DNA from: a virus
DNA length: 64,000 nucleotides
Virus record (IMG/VR): IMGVR_UViG_3300050019_000176
Coordinates: 1 to 64,000 of that record
Reading direction: 5' to 3' (one strand)
The position numbers and the translations under genes are program-made. Each line of letters opens with the position of its first letter. Position 1 is the stretch's first letter. The notes beneath the pieces are model-generated. The model worked only from the letters and a program-made list of their open reading frames with translations. It did not search any database and was not told the DNA's origin. This document shows, piece after piece, positions 19,293 through 29,280 of the stretch.

Positions 19293-19541
19293 ATGGCGAA
19301 ACTTCGACAAAGCGTTTACTACGAAGTGAAGTTCCTACGGATGTTGGCCCACAAGAGGCCGGCGGCGTTCCTGAAAGCCGCCAAAATTATCCTGGCCGAC
19401 CGGCGGGTATGGGATCCAGACATTCTGCAGGCCGAGATCGTCGGTGGCCAGAACGGCGTCGGCCAGATCAAGAACGAGTGCCGGTGTCTGATCGACTGGA
19501 TTCGGTACGAGGAAGAAAACGGCAAGGTGAAATCCAAATGA
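19293..19541 (+). CDS. Hypothetical protein, 82 residues
   Basis: ATG 19293 begins MAKLRQSVYYEVKFLRMLAH; the frame extends upstream but without a start signal. Basic N-terminal half, mostly helical, with a single Cys. A seven-codon frame (ATG 19267) lies just before it. Its stop overlaps the ATG at 19538. No family recognised. Confidence 0.6.
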   Translation: MAKLRQSVYYEVKFLRMLAHKRPAAFLKAAKIILADRRVWDPDILQAEIVGGQNGVGQIKNECRCLIDWIRYEEENGKVKSK

Positions 19542-20020
19542 GCGGAAACGAGATTATCCTTATTATTGCGGCGACATTCCTGTTTTGCGCCATCACATTC
19601 GGCCTTGGTGCGCTCCTGTGGCGATACTTGGCGGAGCGCGGCCGCCGAGAGCGCGAGCGCGACGAACTTCTGCGGAAACTGGTGCCGGCGCTCGAAGCCT
19701 TCGCCGCGGCGGTAGTGCCGTTCAGTATTCTCCCCAAGATGTTGGATGGGCTGACAAAGGTGTGCGCCGCGCAGGTAGCCGAGATCACCAAGTTCCGGGA
19801 GGCCACCCAGGTAATCGCCGGGATCTTGGGGCAGAAGCCGCCGAAGGATGAGTTCACGGCGCCGACTGAGGAAGACGCCTACCGGGCCGGCCGGAAGCAG
19901 GAGTATCTGATTCGCGGTCTATCGCCGGAGGAGGCGGAGACGCAGATGGAAGTCGATGAACAGCAGAAGATCTACGGCGGCGGAGATCCCTCGGTTCTCA
20001 ACAGTATGATGGAGACGTAA
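19538..20020 (+). CDS. Membrane-anchored coiled-coil protein, 160 residues
   Basis: Starts MSGNEIILIIAATFLFCAIT: one transmembrane helix at residues 5-30, then a strongly charged helix (LAERGRRERERDELLRKLVP) and a soluble C-terminal part with an acidic end. Overlaps its neighbour upstream by four bases. May be a lysis-related or virion membrane protein; nothing decides. Confidence 0.65.
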   Translation: MSGNEIILIIAATFLFCAITFGLGALLWRYLAERGRRERERDELLRKLVPALEAFAAAVVPFSILPKMLDGLTKVCAAQVAEITKFREATQVIAGILGQKPPKDEFTAPTEEDAYRAGRKQEYLIRGLSPEEAETQMEVDEQQKIYGGGDPSVLNSMMET

Positions 20021-20024
20021 TCCC

Positions 20025-20828
20025 ATGAAGGCATTCGAGAAACTGATCGAGAAGGCGATGGCGAGGACGCAGGGGATGCCACCGCGTGAGCAGTGGGCAT
20101 CTATCCAGCAGCAGGTGGAGGTGTTCTTCGACATATTTGAGGATGGCGGCGCGATCGGGTATGCGGGGACGGCTGCGGAAAAATCGGCTGCGGACAAGTT
20201 CCGCACGGTGTTGGCATCGGACCTTCAGCAAGTCATCCAGAAGGCCAATCCCAATGGGCTGATCCTACTGCCAGGGAGGAAAGAAGACATTGATTCGGCT
20301 GTCCCCGTGGGACCTCCGGTCCGTATCGTCTACGCCGGCGGACCGTCGGCCGGCGACGAAGCGGCGCTTCCGGTGGAACACTGGCTAACCCTCGACGCCT
20401 TGGTGGAGGAGGTCCGTCGTGTGATGCCGACGGTGATTGAACTCGACCTACCGGGCTTCGCACAACCGCTCAAACTCAACCGGAAGATCACCCCCGGTCC
20501 GCCAGTCACCGAAGGCGTGAAGTTCTTACGTTTGCAGTACTTGGCGGAAGGCGCACCGGACGGCCCCGGTGTCTTGTGCAAGACATCGGACAGTTCGGTA
20601 GACGTCCAATCCATTCTCAGCGAGATCCAGGCCGGTGCGGTCGCCCAGTTCAGCGCCACGCAGCGCAAAGTCGAACCGCGGACGCCTTACGTGCGGCCAC
20701 CTTCCCTCGATGAGCTTCGTCGGATGATGCCTTCGTCTGATCCCGGTCCAGGGAAAGACGAGGAACGTGCTCCTCATGACGAAGACATCGTCACCGATCG
20801 CAACCGATGGGACCGCTATGCCAAATAG
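20025..20828 (+). CDS. Hypothetical protein with the palindrome inside its coding region
   Basis: A 267-residue soluble protein, MKAFEKLIEKAMARTQGMPP onward, with a mixed alpha/beta middle and a charged, disordered C-terminus (SSDPGPGKDEERAPHDEDIV). The palindrome at 20569-20586 is read in frame near residue 182 as GVLCKTSD. The gene follows the membrane protein by four bases. No family recognised. Confidence 0.65.
   Translation: MKAFEKLIEKAMARTQGMPPREQWASIQQQVEVFFDIFEDGGAIGYAGTAAEKSAADKFRTVLASDLQQVIQKANPNGLILLPGRKEDIDSAVPVGPPVRIVYAGGPSAGDEAALPVEHWLTLDALVEEVRRVMPTVIELDLPGFAQPLKLNRKITPGPPVTEGVKFLRLQYLAEGAPDGPGVLCKTSDSSVDVQSILSEIQAGAVAQFSATQRKVEPRTPYVRPPSLDELRRMMPSSDPGPGKDEERAPHDEDIVTDRNRWDRYAK
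20569..20586 (+). repeat. Dispersed palindrome, copy e
   Basis: GTGTCTTGTGCAAGACAT inside gene 20025-20828; followed by degenerate boxes CGGACAGTTCGG. Confidence 0.8.
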
Positions 20829-20871
20829 CTCGGCCACGTTACCCTTGAAGTCGTTGTCATTAAACCACTAG

Positions 20872-20884
20872 AATAGGGTTGTGG
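20872..20884 (+). promoter_or_regulatory. Possible late promoter motif AATAGGGTTGTGG
   Basis: The same 13 bases occur at 38510-38522, both in gaps before virion genes. Here TTGAAG lies 18 bp before TAGAAT, so an ordinary promoter is possible too. Confidence 0.35.
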
Positions 20885-20917
20885 GTGGAGGTGCGCCGCC
20901 ACCACAGGAGGTCTTGC

Positions 20918-21268
20918 ATGCAACTCATTCCACTCGGGCAGATTTTGCCGGGGGCTACTTATGCCACTGTTTCCGTTCCTGTCTTGTCGAGCGCCCTATT
21001 GGCCGCCCACCCCGAACTGGCGAATAAAGACGTCAATGTAGTCTCCATCCAGTTCGATCCGGGCAGCACCGGCGGTGGTCGAATCTACATCTGCAACAGC
21101 GCTGCTGCACCGGCGTCCAACCGTTCCAACGTTATTTATACTATCCAGTCTCCAGGAGACTCATGGCCACTGGTCGGTCACGCGTTGAACGACGTGGAGT
21201 TGGGTGGCCTTTACATCGGCGCCGACAATGCCGACGACTACGCCTGCGGGTACGTGCGGAGGGCCTAA
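20918..21268 (+). CDS. Probable small virion protein, 116 residues
   Basis: AGGAGG lies seven bases before ATG 20918. The product (MQLIPLGQILPGATYATVSV onward) is beta-rich, without signal peptide, and ends YACGYVRRA. Size and composition suit a decoration, head-fibre or tail component, and it opens the block of exported and fibre-like genes. The longer frame upstream lacks a ribosome-binding site. Function inferred from context only. Confidence 0.6.
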   Translation: MQLIPLGQILPGATYATVSVPVLSSALLAAHPELANKDVNVVSIQFDPGSTGGGRIYICNSAAAPASNRSNVIYTIQSPGDSWPLVGHALNDVELGGLYIGADNADDYACGYVRRA

Positions 21269-21272
21269 TCCC

Positions 21273-22892
21273 ATGAAGCGCATTGGATTTCTATTCGCGT
21301 TGATGTCCTCCCTGTGCTTGGCACAGAACCCGGTGACATCCAACGCCACAAGCATTTGGGGCAGGCGGATAGCCTCGACCGCGCCCAATGATGGATATAC
21401 GTTGGTCTGGAGCGCCAGCCAGGGGAAATGGATCGTCTCCGCCGGCGTAGCGTCGGCCATCGCCTGTGTGGGCACTCCAGGGAATACCACAGGCTCCTAC
21501 CGCCAGCAGTGTCAAACGACAGCGGGAGCGGTCTACGCCTGCAACAATGCGGCAGGATGCACGGTGGCGGGAGACTGGGTTGCAGTAGGCGGCGACGCAA
21601 CCAGCACCCCCGTCTGCAATCCAACGACGGCCAGTGGCTCAACCTATGCCTGCCCATCCGCCACGCTTTCCACCTACACCGCAGGTGGTTTGGTGGCGTT
21701 CACCCCCGATGTGGACTGCGCGGGCGGTGCAACCACGATTGCCGTGGCTGGGCTGTTGGCGAAGTCGTACAAACTCGCTGACGGGTCCACCAACCCATCG
21801 GCAGGGACCTGCACGGCGGGCAGTTTGCAGATCCTCGAATACGACGGCACTGTGCTTCGGCTCATCTATCCATTCGACGCTACGCATTCCGGCGGTCTAT
21901 ACTTCTCGGGGTTTACGTCCGGAGGCACCGGCATTGCGGCGCGAGATACGGCGGGGACAGCAATCACGTGGTATCTGCCGACGACGAATGGCTCGGCAGG
22001 GCAGGTGCTGTCTGATTCTGGCGTGGTGGCTTGCGACGCCAAGTTGCCTGCGTTCATGCCGCAGACTTGTCATCTGCTCGCGTGGATAGCGGCTGGATCT
22101 GGGACTGGATCTGGGACGGTTACTTCTATCGCCACAACCGCGCCACTCACGGGCGGAACGATCACCGGGAGCGGAACCATCGCGCTCGACACAACCAAAG
22201 TCCCACAGAAGTATTTTGGCACGGCTGCGCCTGGTAGCGTGACCGGAAATCTACCCGGCGATTTCTTTACCGACACGACAGCCCATAACCAGTACGTCTG
22301 TAATGCGCCCTCGGGAACTGCCGCACCAGCCTGCACGTCGGTTACAGCGGCGGGATGGCTGCTGGTGAATGGAGGAGGCGGAACGGGTGTTGGGCGGGCG
22401 GTGCTTTCCCCCACCTACACGGCCATCGGGGACGGCGGATGCCAAGACCAGACCGCGACATGGACCGGAGTCGGTACGGGAGACTCTGTGATCCTCGGTC
22501 CTCCCTCCAGTCTTGCGGCTGGCATGATCGCAAATGGTTGGGTGAGTTCGACGAACAACGTGACCATCCGCCTGTGCAACACCAGCGGGGGCGCGGTGAC
22601 TCCGGGAGTACTCAGTTTTAATGGCACGCTGGCGATCTACAATCTTTCCGCGACAGCAGCCATCGATTTCACCTCCATCGCTGACGGGTCTTGCCTGTCG
22701 AACAATCTGACGGTGACCGGTGCGGCGGCGGGCGATCCAGTGACACCCAAGTGGCCTGCGGCTCTCGAATCCGGATTGATCGGCAGCATGGTCACTTCGG
22801 CCACGAGCACTGTAGCGGTTCGGCTTTGCAATTGGAGTGGCGCGGCAGTCGATCCGGCCAGCGCGACATTTGGGGCGAGCATCGCCAAATAG
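21273..22892 (+). CDS. Exported tail-fibre-like protein, 539 residues
   Basis: Begins MKRIGFLFALMSSLCLAQ, a Sec signal peptide with cleavage probably after LAQ. The mature part is Gly/Thr/Ser-rich and beta-prone; around residue 281 it carries GTVTSIATTAPLTGGTITGS, a repeat typical of phage tail fibres. Several CxxP- and C-containing segments suggest disulphides, consistent with export. A signal peptide on a fibre-like protein is odd for a virion part, so a secreted adhesin is also possible. Confidence 0.7.
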   Translation: MKRIGFLFALMSSLCLAQNPVTSNATSIWGRRIASTAPNDGYTLVWSASQGKWIVSAGVASAIACVGTPGNTTGSYRQQCQTTAGAVYACNNAAGCTVAGDWVAVGGDATSTPVCNPTTASGSTYACPSATLSTYTAGGLVAFTPDVDCAGGATTIAVAGLLAKSYKLADGSTNPSAGTCTAGSLQILEYDGTVLRLIYPFDATHSGGLYFSGFTSGGTGIAARDTAGTAITWYLPTTNGSAGQVLSDSGVVACDAKLPAFMPQTCHLLAWIAAGSGTGSGTVTSIATTAPLTGGTITGSGTIALDTTKVPQKYFGTAAPGSVTGNLPGDFFTDTTAHNQYVCNAPSGTAAPACTSVTAAGWLLVNGGGGTGVGRAVLSPTYTAIGDGGCQDQTATWTGVGTGDSVILGPPSSLAAGMIANGWVSSTNNVTIRLCNTSGGAVTPGVLSFNGTLAIYNLSATAAIDFTSIADGSCLSNNLTVTGAAAGDPVTPKWPAALESGLIGSMVTSATSTVAVRLCNWSGAAVDPASATFGASIAK

Positions 22893-22901
22893 GAGACAGT
22901 C

Positions 22902-24260
22902 ATGAAAACGAAACTCATTTTACTTTGCGCGCTCCTGGCGATGAGCGCCTGGGCGCAGAACGCAGTGAAGCGCGATCTGGGATGCCCTACGGTGTCATCG
23001 GGGAGTGCCACAACGTACGCCTGTAATATTGCCGTGAACCCCACCGCATACGTTGTGGGAGAGACATACTACTTCGTGGCGGATGTCGCGAACACCACCT
23101 CTGGCGGAAATCCGACGATCAACTTCAACGGCATCGCGGCCAAGAAGATCGTCAAGGTGCAGGGGGCGATTACCACGGAGTTGGTCGCCAACGACATCAG
23201 GGTCGGGCAAGTGGTGGTGATGCGTTACGACGGCACCAACATGCAGATGACCAGCCCGCTCGGGAATGCTCCGGCAGGCGTCACTAATGGGCATGTGGTC
23301 GCGGTCGTGCTCACTTGCGCTGGCACGAACTCCAGCACCACGGCGGAAGTCTGCAACACTTCGCCCACATTTACTCCGGTAGCTGGCGACACGATCATCT
23401 ATCAGCCGATCACAGCCAATACCTCGACGTACACACTCAACGTGAACTCGCTCGGTGCGAAGGCGGTCACAAAGCGAGGCATGAATGCTCTCATCGCGGG
23501 CGACATCGCGGCGTCGCCATTCCAAGTGCTGGTGACTTACGACGGCATCCAATGGGAGATGCACAACGGAGCAAACCAGGTCGCGTATACGGGCGCGGCG
23601 AACACGTTCACGGCGATACAGACGTTTAACAATCCTATTCTCGCAGCATATGGGAATGCTAGTAGCGTAAGTTACGGATTCACGGGCACCAACGGGGGAC
23701 GCACTGGGATGTTCACGACAGGGGCAGATGTTGTGAAATTTGCGGGAGGCGGATCTTCGATGCTCTCTATATCCGTAAATCAAATGAACCTTCGAGACTC
23801 ATGGAACGGACTTGGATATACTTTGGGCGTAAATGCTGATAACTTCGGCCTTTCCGGTAACTCAAACCGTGCTGGAGGACCACTCATAATTCAGCCTGAA
23901 GCGAGCACTGGAAGTGCGTCTGCTGGGTATTTGTCCCTCCGTGTGGCTCCATCTGGTACGAGCGGAGTCAGCGTGAATCCTTTTATCGAGGTCGTTAGAA
24001 TACTTGCAACCGGCAAAATAGGATTTGGTCCCCTTAACACCGCATCCACGAGCACACTGGACATTACTGATAAGACGGCGACTATTGGCGCAACCCTCGT
24101 TACCATTGGGCTCGGGGCGGCAGACTCGGCGACTACCGCTACGTTTGTCAATGCGGGTACCACCAAGTCGGCTGGTTACCAGTCCAGCGATGGAAGCGCA
24201 GGTGCAACCGTGACAACATGCACCGGCTACAAGAACGGTCTTTGTGTAAGCGGGAGCTAA
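22902..24260 (+). CDS. Exported fibre-like protein, 452 residues
   Basis: Signal peptide MKTKLILLCALLAMSAWAQ. The mature protein starts with a beta-rich domain (SGSATTYACNIAVNPTAYVV, NPTINFNGIAAKKIVK) like the repeats of fibre and plate proteins, continues through a Gly/Ser-rich shaft, and ends in a knob-like TTCTGYKNGLCVSGS shared in style with tail-fibre tips. Nine bases after the previous gene, so same operon. Confidence 0.7.
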   Translation: MKTKLILLCALLAMSAWAQNAVKRDLGCPTVSSGSATTYACNIAVNPTAYVVGETYYFVADVANTTSGGNPTINFNGIAAKKIVKVQGAITTELVANDIRVGQVVVMRYDGTNMQMTSPLGNAPAGVTNGHVVAVVLTCAGTNSSTTAEVCNTSPTFTPVAGDTIIYQPITANTSTYTLNVNSLGAKAVTKRGMNALIAGDIAASPFQVLVTYDGIQWEMHNGANQVAYTGAANTFTAIQTFNNPILAAYGNASSVSYGFTGTNGGRTGMFTTGADVVKFAGGGSSMLSISVNQMNLRDSWNGLGYTLGVNADNFGLSGNSNRAGGPLIIQPEASTGSASAGYLSLRVAPSGTSGVSVNPFIEVVRILATGKIGFGPLNTASTSTLDITDKTATIGATLVTIGLGAADSATTATFVNAGTTKSAGYQSSDGSAGATVTTCTGYKNGLCVSGS

Positions 24261-24270
24261 GGAACTGATC

Positions 24271-24561
24271 ATGAAAACGATCTTGTCTCTTATTCTCGCG
24301 GTCGGTTGGTGCGTAATGCTAGCGCGTGCCGACGAGATCAAGCCACCAGTCAAAGCCGAGATCACGGCGGAACTGCGTGCAAAGTTCTGGCGGGCGAGCG
24401 CAGAGAACACTGCGGCGCAGATGCAGGCACAGAAGACTACTGCTGCCGTTCAAGTAATCGTAGACAACATGCAGAAGGTCTGTGGGGATGCCCAGTTGAC
24501 TATCGGACAAGACGGCGAGCCAGCGTGCGTGGCCAAACCACCCGAAACTAAACCGAAATGA
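24271..24561 (+). CDS. Small exported helical protein, 96 residues
   Basis: Signal peptide MKTILSLILAVGWCVMLARA, then a helical, Lys/Glu/Gln-rich mature part with two Cys (KVCGDAQL, EPACVAKP) likely disulphide-linked. Its stop overlaps the start of the next gene (AAATGA). Between two large exported proteins; may act in the periplasm. No family recognised. Confidence 0.7.
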   Translation: MKTILSLILAVGWCVMLARADEIKPPVKAEITAELRAKFWRASAENTAAQMQAQKTTAAVQVIVDNMQKVCGDAQLTIGQDGEPACVAKPPETKPK

Positions 24562-27500
24562 AGCGACTTCTCATATTCTGTCTCGCGGCTTCAACTTTCT
24601 ATGGTCAGGGAATAATTTCTGGTGGCAGAGTTACGAGTGCGGGAACTGCGCCGGTGGGCATCCCGACGCTTGCCACGTTCAACCTGACCGACCTTTTCAA
24701 CGCTGCATGGCCCGATCAGCCTATAGAGTTCCGGTACGACGGGGGTCTGCCTCCATCAGGGACAACGCGCATGGTCGTTGGCGGGACGGAGGTGCCTTAC
24801 CAGTGGGCCTCGACCTGCGCCGACCCCAATGCCACTAGCGGGTGCATTGTGGTGCGTGGAGCGTTGGCAGCAAACGCAAACTCAACTTGGACGTTACAAG
24901 CCAAGAGCGTGCCGCTGTCCAGCCCCACGAATCCGGCAGTCGTAGCAACAGTCGGAAACAATCTAGAGGTGACCAACGGGTTAACAGGAGTTCGCATCGT
25001 TACTGCGGCAGCGAACGGAACGCCCTGGAACAAGGCTCCGATTCAGGGGATTCTGTTGGCTGATGCGACTACGTGGACTGGGGCTGGTGGATCTCCCAAT
25101 CTCCTTTACTCTGAGCCAAGCAACCAAGCGGGGAATGTTGGGTGGCCACTTCGCACTCCGATGTACGCGGCCACAGGCTACAGCGCCGCCGTGACCGATG
25201 CCGGCCCACTGAAAGTGGTAGTGACGGCCACGTACACGTTCAATCGACCTCAGTATTCCTATGGCGCTGTCATTATCAACACCGCAGGTGCGGGACACTA
25301 CACAGCGGTCATTACGCTCTACGCGAATTCCAAGTCGATTCTGATCGACGAGGATTCTGATATGCAGTTCGCTTACTACCTGCCGATGTATGCCCAACTG
25401 ACACCAGACATTGCGCGCTGGCGGGGCCACGATTCGCTTTCGGGGGCAGGAGTAAGCGATTCGATGTGCGGGTACGAGAGCGCTGATGCAGTTTCAGGCG
25501 CGACGAACGCCACGCCTATCGTCGTCAGCGCTCCGTCCAGTCTATCGAACGGTCAGCCTGTCCTGATCGCTAGTGTTGGAGGGAATACCGCTGCCAACGG
25601 TAAATTCTATGCGAAAACAACCAGCTACTCTGCTGGTCAGTTCGCGCTGTATTCCGACGCTAACCTCACTGTCCCAATCGCGGGGACCGGGAACTTCACA
25701 AGCGGCGGAGTTGTCAAGCCCGCATATCGGGGGCAAACTCTTTACCCAACTCCAGACGCCTACTTGGACCTGACCTACTCAGGGGACAGACCTGCTTCAT
25801 ATACTTGCAGTGGCACTGACCTGTCCGGTCCAACCTACAAAAAACTCTTGACCGACTACCCGGCCGCAGCTCATAGCTCTGGCTGGTACTCGATACTCTA
25901 CAATTCCACTGGAAACTCGGCCTCGCCAGTGGTTGGCTTTTACACGGGACGGGCATCGCAGCAGGTGCGCTCGGCGCCCGGACCCTCGATGCCTGGCATC
26001 TATACCAGCAACAGTCACTGGATTACGAGTAGCCAGGATGCCGGAATTCAGATAGACAATCTGCTGCGTGGCCCGGACGCTACGCTCGCGCCTCTAGTTC
26101 ATCGCAATTGGGCGATTTGGGTGAGCACCAAAGCTGACCTCTTGGCGCCAGCCGCTCACCAACCAATCGCGGACGATCAGAACAGCCTAACCGGGATCAA
26201 CCTGTCCAGGCTCTACACTTATCAACTAGCATTCCCCGATCCGGCTACTGGGTGGAATTGGCAGTACTTGACCTCCGCCGCTGCAAGCCAGCTTGTTGGT
26301 TGGGTGCGGGATGGAACCTCCAAGTGCGGATCGACGACTTGCTACTACACGCTTCTGTACAATTCTGAGACTTCGACCTGGGGGCGCGGCCTCCTGGACA
26401 TGTGGAAAGGGAATAGTTCGGCGGCTGTCCAGACGATGCTCAACGCAGCAACCACGTTTGGGCAGAGGATGGTCAACAACTTCACGTCCGGGGACAACCA
26501 CTTCGACGCGGCCTTGCATTACTACCAGCTTGGCCTGACAACCTCTCCCGCAACGGCAGTGCTTAACGCCATCCTAATGGACTCCAACAGCACGGTGGCA
26601 CAGAAGCGAACCGCGAAGGCTTGCCTAGCACTCTTTGGCTCAGTCTTCTGGGACAACGATTGGTTCCCCATCGACAACGCCAGCGGCGAGAGCGTTGGCT
26701 TGGCCAATCAGATCCAGCAGTATTTGCAGTACCGGGCGCAGTCGGCAGCAGTGATCCCCTCGAATCCGTTTTTGGCGACGAAGCTGGCCCAGGGGAAGGC
26801 ATCTGTGCTGTCGGACCTTGCTACAGAATTCAGTGCGACAGGAGCGGCTGGAGCTTCTACACACTACCAGGGCACGTACTTCCAGCCCCTGTATCTGAAT
26901 TACCAGAACCTATCACTCATCGGGGAGGAGACGTTCGCCGGGTCCCGCTGGATTCCCTACGCCCAGTGGGAACTCTCGATCCAGACCCCACCAGAGCCAC
27001 GCTTCGGAAATCTCCGAAAGGGCTACAGCAACGGTGATGGGAACACAGAAGCGGATGTCCGAACGGGAATGCTGGCGACGGGGATAAACTCTGTAAATCC
27101 GACCCTGGCCGGGAATCTAATATGGGCCTGGAATCAGTCAAATAGGGCTGCTATGCTGACCGAAGATATGCAGTTTGTGACTACCATTCCGACCATCGAC
27201 GTTACCATCACTCCGGTCACGCCAACTCTCGGCAGCATCAATATCCCTGGCTATCACACGGCAGAACGACACAGTTTTGGCACTGCGAACGAGACAGCAC
27301 TCTGGTTCATTAATGGAGGCTTCTACGCGACTGGGGGGCACCGGCACTATGACGATGGTCAGGTAAGCATCTATGCTCATGCCGCTCCATTGGCTATCGA
27401 CTGGAATGCGAATTTGTACTCGCCGGATACGCCGGGCCGGTTCATGCATGACTCGATCGTCTACGACTCAGAGCGCATCCCGGCGTGGAGTGACGATAAC

Positions 27501-28472
27501 CCATCCCCAGACGAAGTCTCAACGCTGTTTTCCTCACCAACCAATACGGAGTACGAAGGGTTCACCAGATCCACGCATTCCACGGCGACGTTCACCAAGG
27601 CCGACTCTACCATTTGGACTCGCAACGTTCGCATGATGGCGTTTAACGCGAGCTACCCGATCATCTATGTGGCCGATTCGTTCTCCGGGACCAGTGCGGC
27701 AGCAGCGAAGACGCTCACGTGGAACCTGATGGCCACCGGCGCAGTAACAACGCCCTCTGGCTCCGTGACGCCCACCGCTCGATTCAGCACGGGCTGTCAG
27801 TCACCGGCTGGAGCGCTCCCGTCCAACGGTACGATCTACAATCTGGGGTCCGGGCTCCAACCGTTCAGCTTCACGGGCTACACGTGGGCGCAACACGCTA
27901 CGGGTGGAATCAACTGGGATCTGCTGACGCTTTCCGCCGTGACCTCGCAGCAGTTCTTGATCGGTGATTGGGGACATGGATGTCACTCGGGGCGCGAGAC
28001 TGGCGAATACAGTACCGCCAACTCCGCATCGTTCGCGGAGAAGCAACACATCCTGCGGGTCCACGATACCGGACCGTTCACGACGATCATCCTGCCGTAC
28101 CGCAAGACCGAGACTCCCACGCGGACGATCACCAGCGAAACGTGCGGGACGCAGATCGTACAGGGCAGCGAGACAACGTGTTTTGACGGTGCCCACGCCA
28201 CCTGGACGGATCAGACGAACAGCAACTTGTCGGTGTACGACAACTCAACGCAGACGGCCTTCGGCACCACGGCGGTCGGTGGGCCACAAGAGGTAACCAT
28301 CACGCCATCTCAGATCGTGTGGACGATCAGCGGGGCGGCATCGGGCGACCGGAGCCTGACATTGACGGGCACCTGGACGCCAACGCCATCGGTGCCGAAG
28401 GTTGGCGGGACGTACACATACACATTTGCGGGTGGATTGCAGGCCGCGCCTGTGACCATTACGTTCAATTGA
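24558..28472 (+). CDS. Large exported heparinase-like protein, 1304 residues
   Basis: Signal peptide MKRLLIFCLAASTFYGQ. Residues 40-450 are beta-rich; 520-860 form a helical toroid-like region (ATTFGQRMVNNFTSGDNHFD, TEDMQFV); around residue 915-960 the stretch WFINGGFYATGGHRHYDDGQ followed by SIYAHAAPLAIDWN matches the beta-sandwich signature of heparinase II/III-type and related polysaccharide lyases (H-x-H-x-D-x-G). A C-terminal beta domain ends in YTFAGGLQAAPVTITFN. Likely acts on an acidic glycan at the cell surface; substrate unknown. May be a depolymerase. Confidence 0.7.
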   Translation: MKRLLIFCLAASTFYGQGIISGGRVTSAGTAPVGIPTLATFNLTDLFNAAWPDQPIEFRYDGGLPPSGTTRMVVGGTEVPYQWASTCADPNATSGCIVVRGALAANANSTWTLQAKSVPLSSPTNPAVVATVGNNLEVTNGLTGVRIVTAAANGTPWNKAPIQGILLADATTWTGAGGSPNLLYSEPSNQAGNVGWPLRTPMYAATGYSAAVTDAGPLKVVVTATYTFNRPQYSYGAVIINTAGAGHYTAVITLYANSKSILIDEDSDMQFAYYLPMYAQLTPDIARWRGHDSLSGAGVSDSMCGYESADAVSGATNATPIVVSAPSSLSNGQPVLIASVGGNTAANGKFYAKTTSYSAGQFALYSDANLTVPIAGTGNFTSGGVVKPAYRGQTLYPTPDAYLDLTYSGDRPASYTCSGTDLSGPTYKKLLTDYPAAAHSSGWYSILYNSTGNSASPVVGFYTGRASQQVRSAPGPSMPGIYTSNSHWITSSQDAGIQIDNLLRGPDATLAPLVHRNWAIWVSTKADLLAPAAHQPIADDQNSLTGINLSRLYTYQLAFPDPATGWNWQYLTSAAASQLVGWVRDGTSKCGSTTCYYTLLYNSETSTWGRGLLDMWKGNSSAAVQTMLNAATTFGQRMVNNFTSGDNHFDAALHYYQLGLTTSPATAVLNAILMDSNSTVAQKRTAKACLALFGSVFWDNDWFPIDNASGESVGLANQIQQYLQYRAQSAAVIPSNPFLATKLAQGKASVLSDLATEFSATGAAGASTHYQGTYFQPLYLNYQNLSLIGEETFAGSRWIPYAQWELSIQTPPEPRFGNLRKGYSNGDGNTEADVRTGMLATGINSVNPTLAGNLIWAWNQSNRAAMLTEDMQFVTTIPTIDVTITPVTPTLGSINIPGYHTAERHSFGTANETALWFINGGFYATGGHRHYDDGQVSIYAHAAPLAIDWNANLYSPDTPGRFMHDSIVYDSERIPAWSDDNPSPDEVSTLFSSPTNTEYEGFTRSTHSTATFTKADSTIWTRNVRMMAFNASYPIIYVADSFSGTSAAAAKTLTWNLMATGAVTTPSGSVTPTARFSTGCQSPAGALPSNGTIYNLGSGLQPFSFTGYTWAQHATGGINWDLLTLSAVTSQQFLIGDWGHGCHSGRETGEYSTANSASFAEKQHILRVHDTGPFTTIILPYRKTETPTRTITSETCGTQIVQGSETTCFDGAHATWTDQTNSNLSVYDNSTQTAFGTTAVGGPQEVTITPSQIVWTISGAASGDRSLTLTGTWTPTPSVPKVGGTYTYTFAGGLQAAPVTITFN

Positions 28473-28523
28473 GGGCCGCGCTGCCCAGCGGGGAATGGGC
28501 AGAATGGAAGTGAGGTAAAGACG

Positions 28524-28949
28524 ATGATTATCAGAGCAGCAGACGGAACACTCAGTTACACGAAGGCGGATGGCACGGTAGTCAGTGCCGGGATCTTCGA
28601 CGAAGCGAAGTACGCCCAACTGGAAGAGATGGAGACCGTGGAGTCGGGACAGGAACTTCTCAACCAAACCAACCTCAACAACTACAACCGCGACCTCGCC
28701 AATGCCCAGGAGTCGGTGGACACAGGTCGGTCGGCCATGGCACCCACAAAGCCGGTTAGGGGCGTCTTGAACTACGACACCGGGAAGATTGTCCCGGCGG
28801 ATTGGGTACCCCCACTGAAGGATCTGGTTCAGCCGGCCACGCCGAACGCGCCGAGCAGCGGACTGATCGCGGTGCCGACCGTCAATGAGGCGCACTTGAC
28901 GTACCTCATGGTCAAGGCGCTATACGCCAAACAGTTCCCTGGAGCGTAA
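28524..28949 (+). CDS. Hypothetical protein, 141 residues
   Basis: Begins MIIRAADGTLSYTKADGTVV, a small beta hairpin, followed by a helical segment (AKYAQLEEMETVESGQELLN) and a Pro-rich middle (ADWVPPLKDLVQPATPN). No signal peptide. GAAGTGAGG precedes the ATG. Sits between the lyase-like gene and a run of small membrane proteins. No family recognised. Confidence 0.65.
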   Translation: MIIRAADGTLSYTKADGTVVSAGIFDEAKYAQLEEMETVESGQELLNQTNLNNYNRDLANAQESVDTGRSAMAPTKPVRGVLNYDTGKIVPADWVPPLKDLVQPATPNAPSSGLIAVPTVNEAHLTYLMVKALYAKQFPGA

Positions 28950-28953
28950 ACCA

Positions 28954-29280
28954 ATGGGACTGCTTGACGGAACAGTGAAAGACCTCTCCTCCGAAGTTGT
29001 CACGCCCGCTCTGGACAAGGTTCGCACGGAGACTATCCCGGCACTGGGTTCGATGATCAACGCCGAGTTGACTGCCGCCATAGCCCAGACATCGAACGTC
29101 ATCCAGGGGGCCGAAATCGGGCTTCAGGCGACAGTGGACAGCGCACTGATGAAACTGTCACCGGTCATTGCGCTGGCGACCGCCTTCCAGCCCGTGGCCG
29201 CGGATATCCACGCGCTGCTGGCGAAGCTAAATGCTGGTGAGACGGTGGAGATCACCGTGCGTCTGGGAGGGAAGGCGTGA
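28954..29280 (+). CDS. Amphipathic helical protein, 108 residues
   Basis: MGLLDGTVKDLSSEVVTPAL onward: almost entirely helical with Ala-rich amphipathic stretches (INAELTAAIAQTSNVIQGAE) and a beta-like end (GETVEITVRLGGKA). No signal peptide. Its stop overlaps the GTG of the next gene. Could be a membrane-associated or virion-internal helper; unknown. Confidence 0.6.
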   Translation: MGLLDGTVKDLSSEVVTPALDKVRTETIPALGSMINAELTAAIAQTSNVIQGAEIGLQATVDSALMKLSPVIALATAFQPVAADIHALLAKLNAGETVEITVRLGGKA

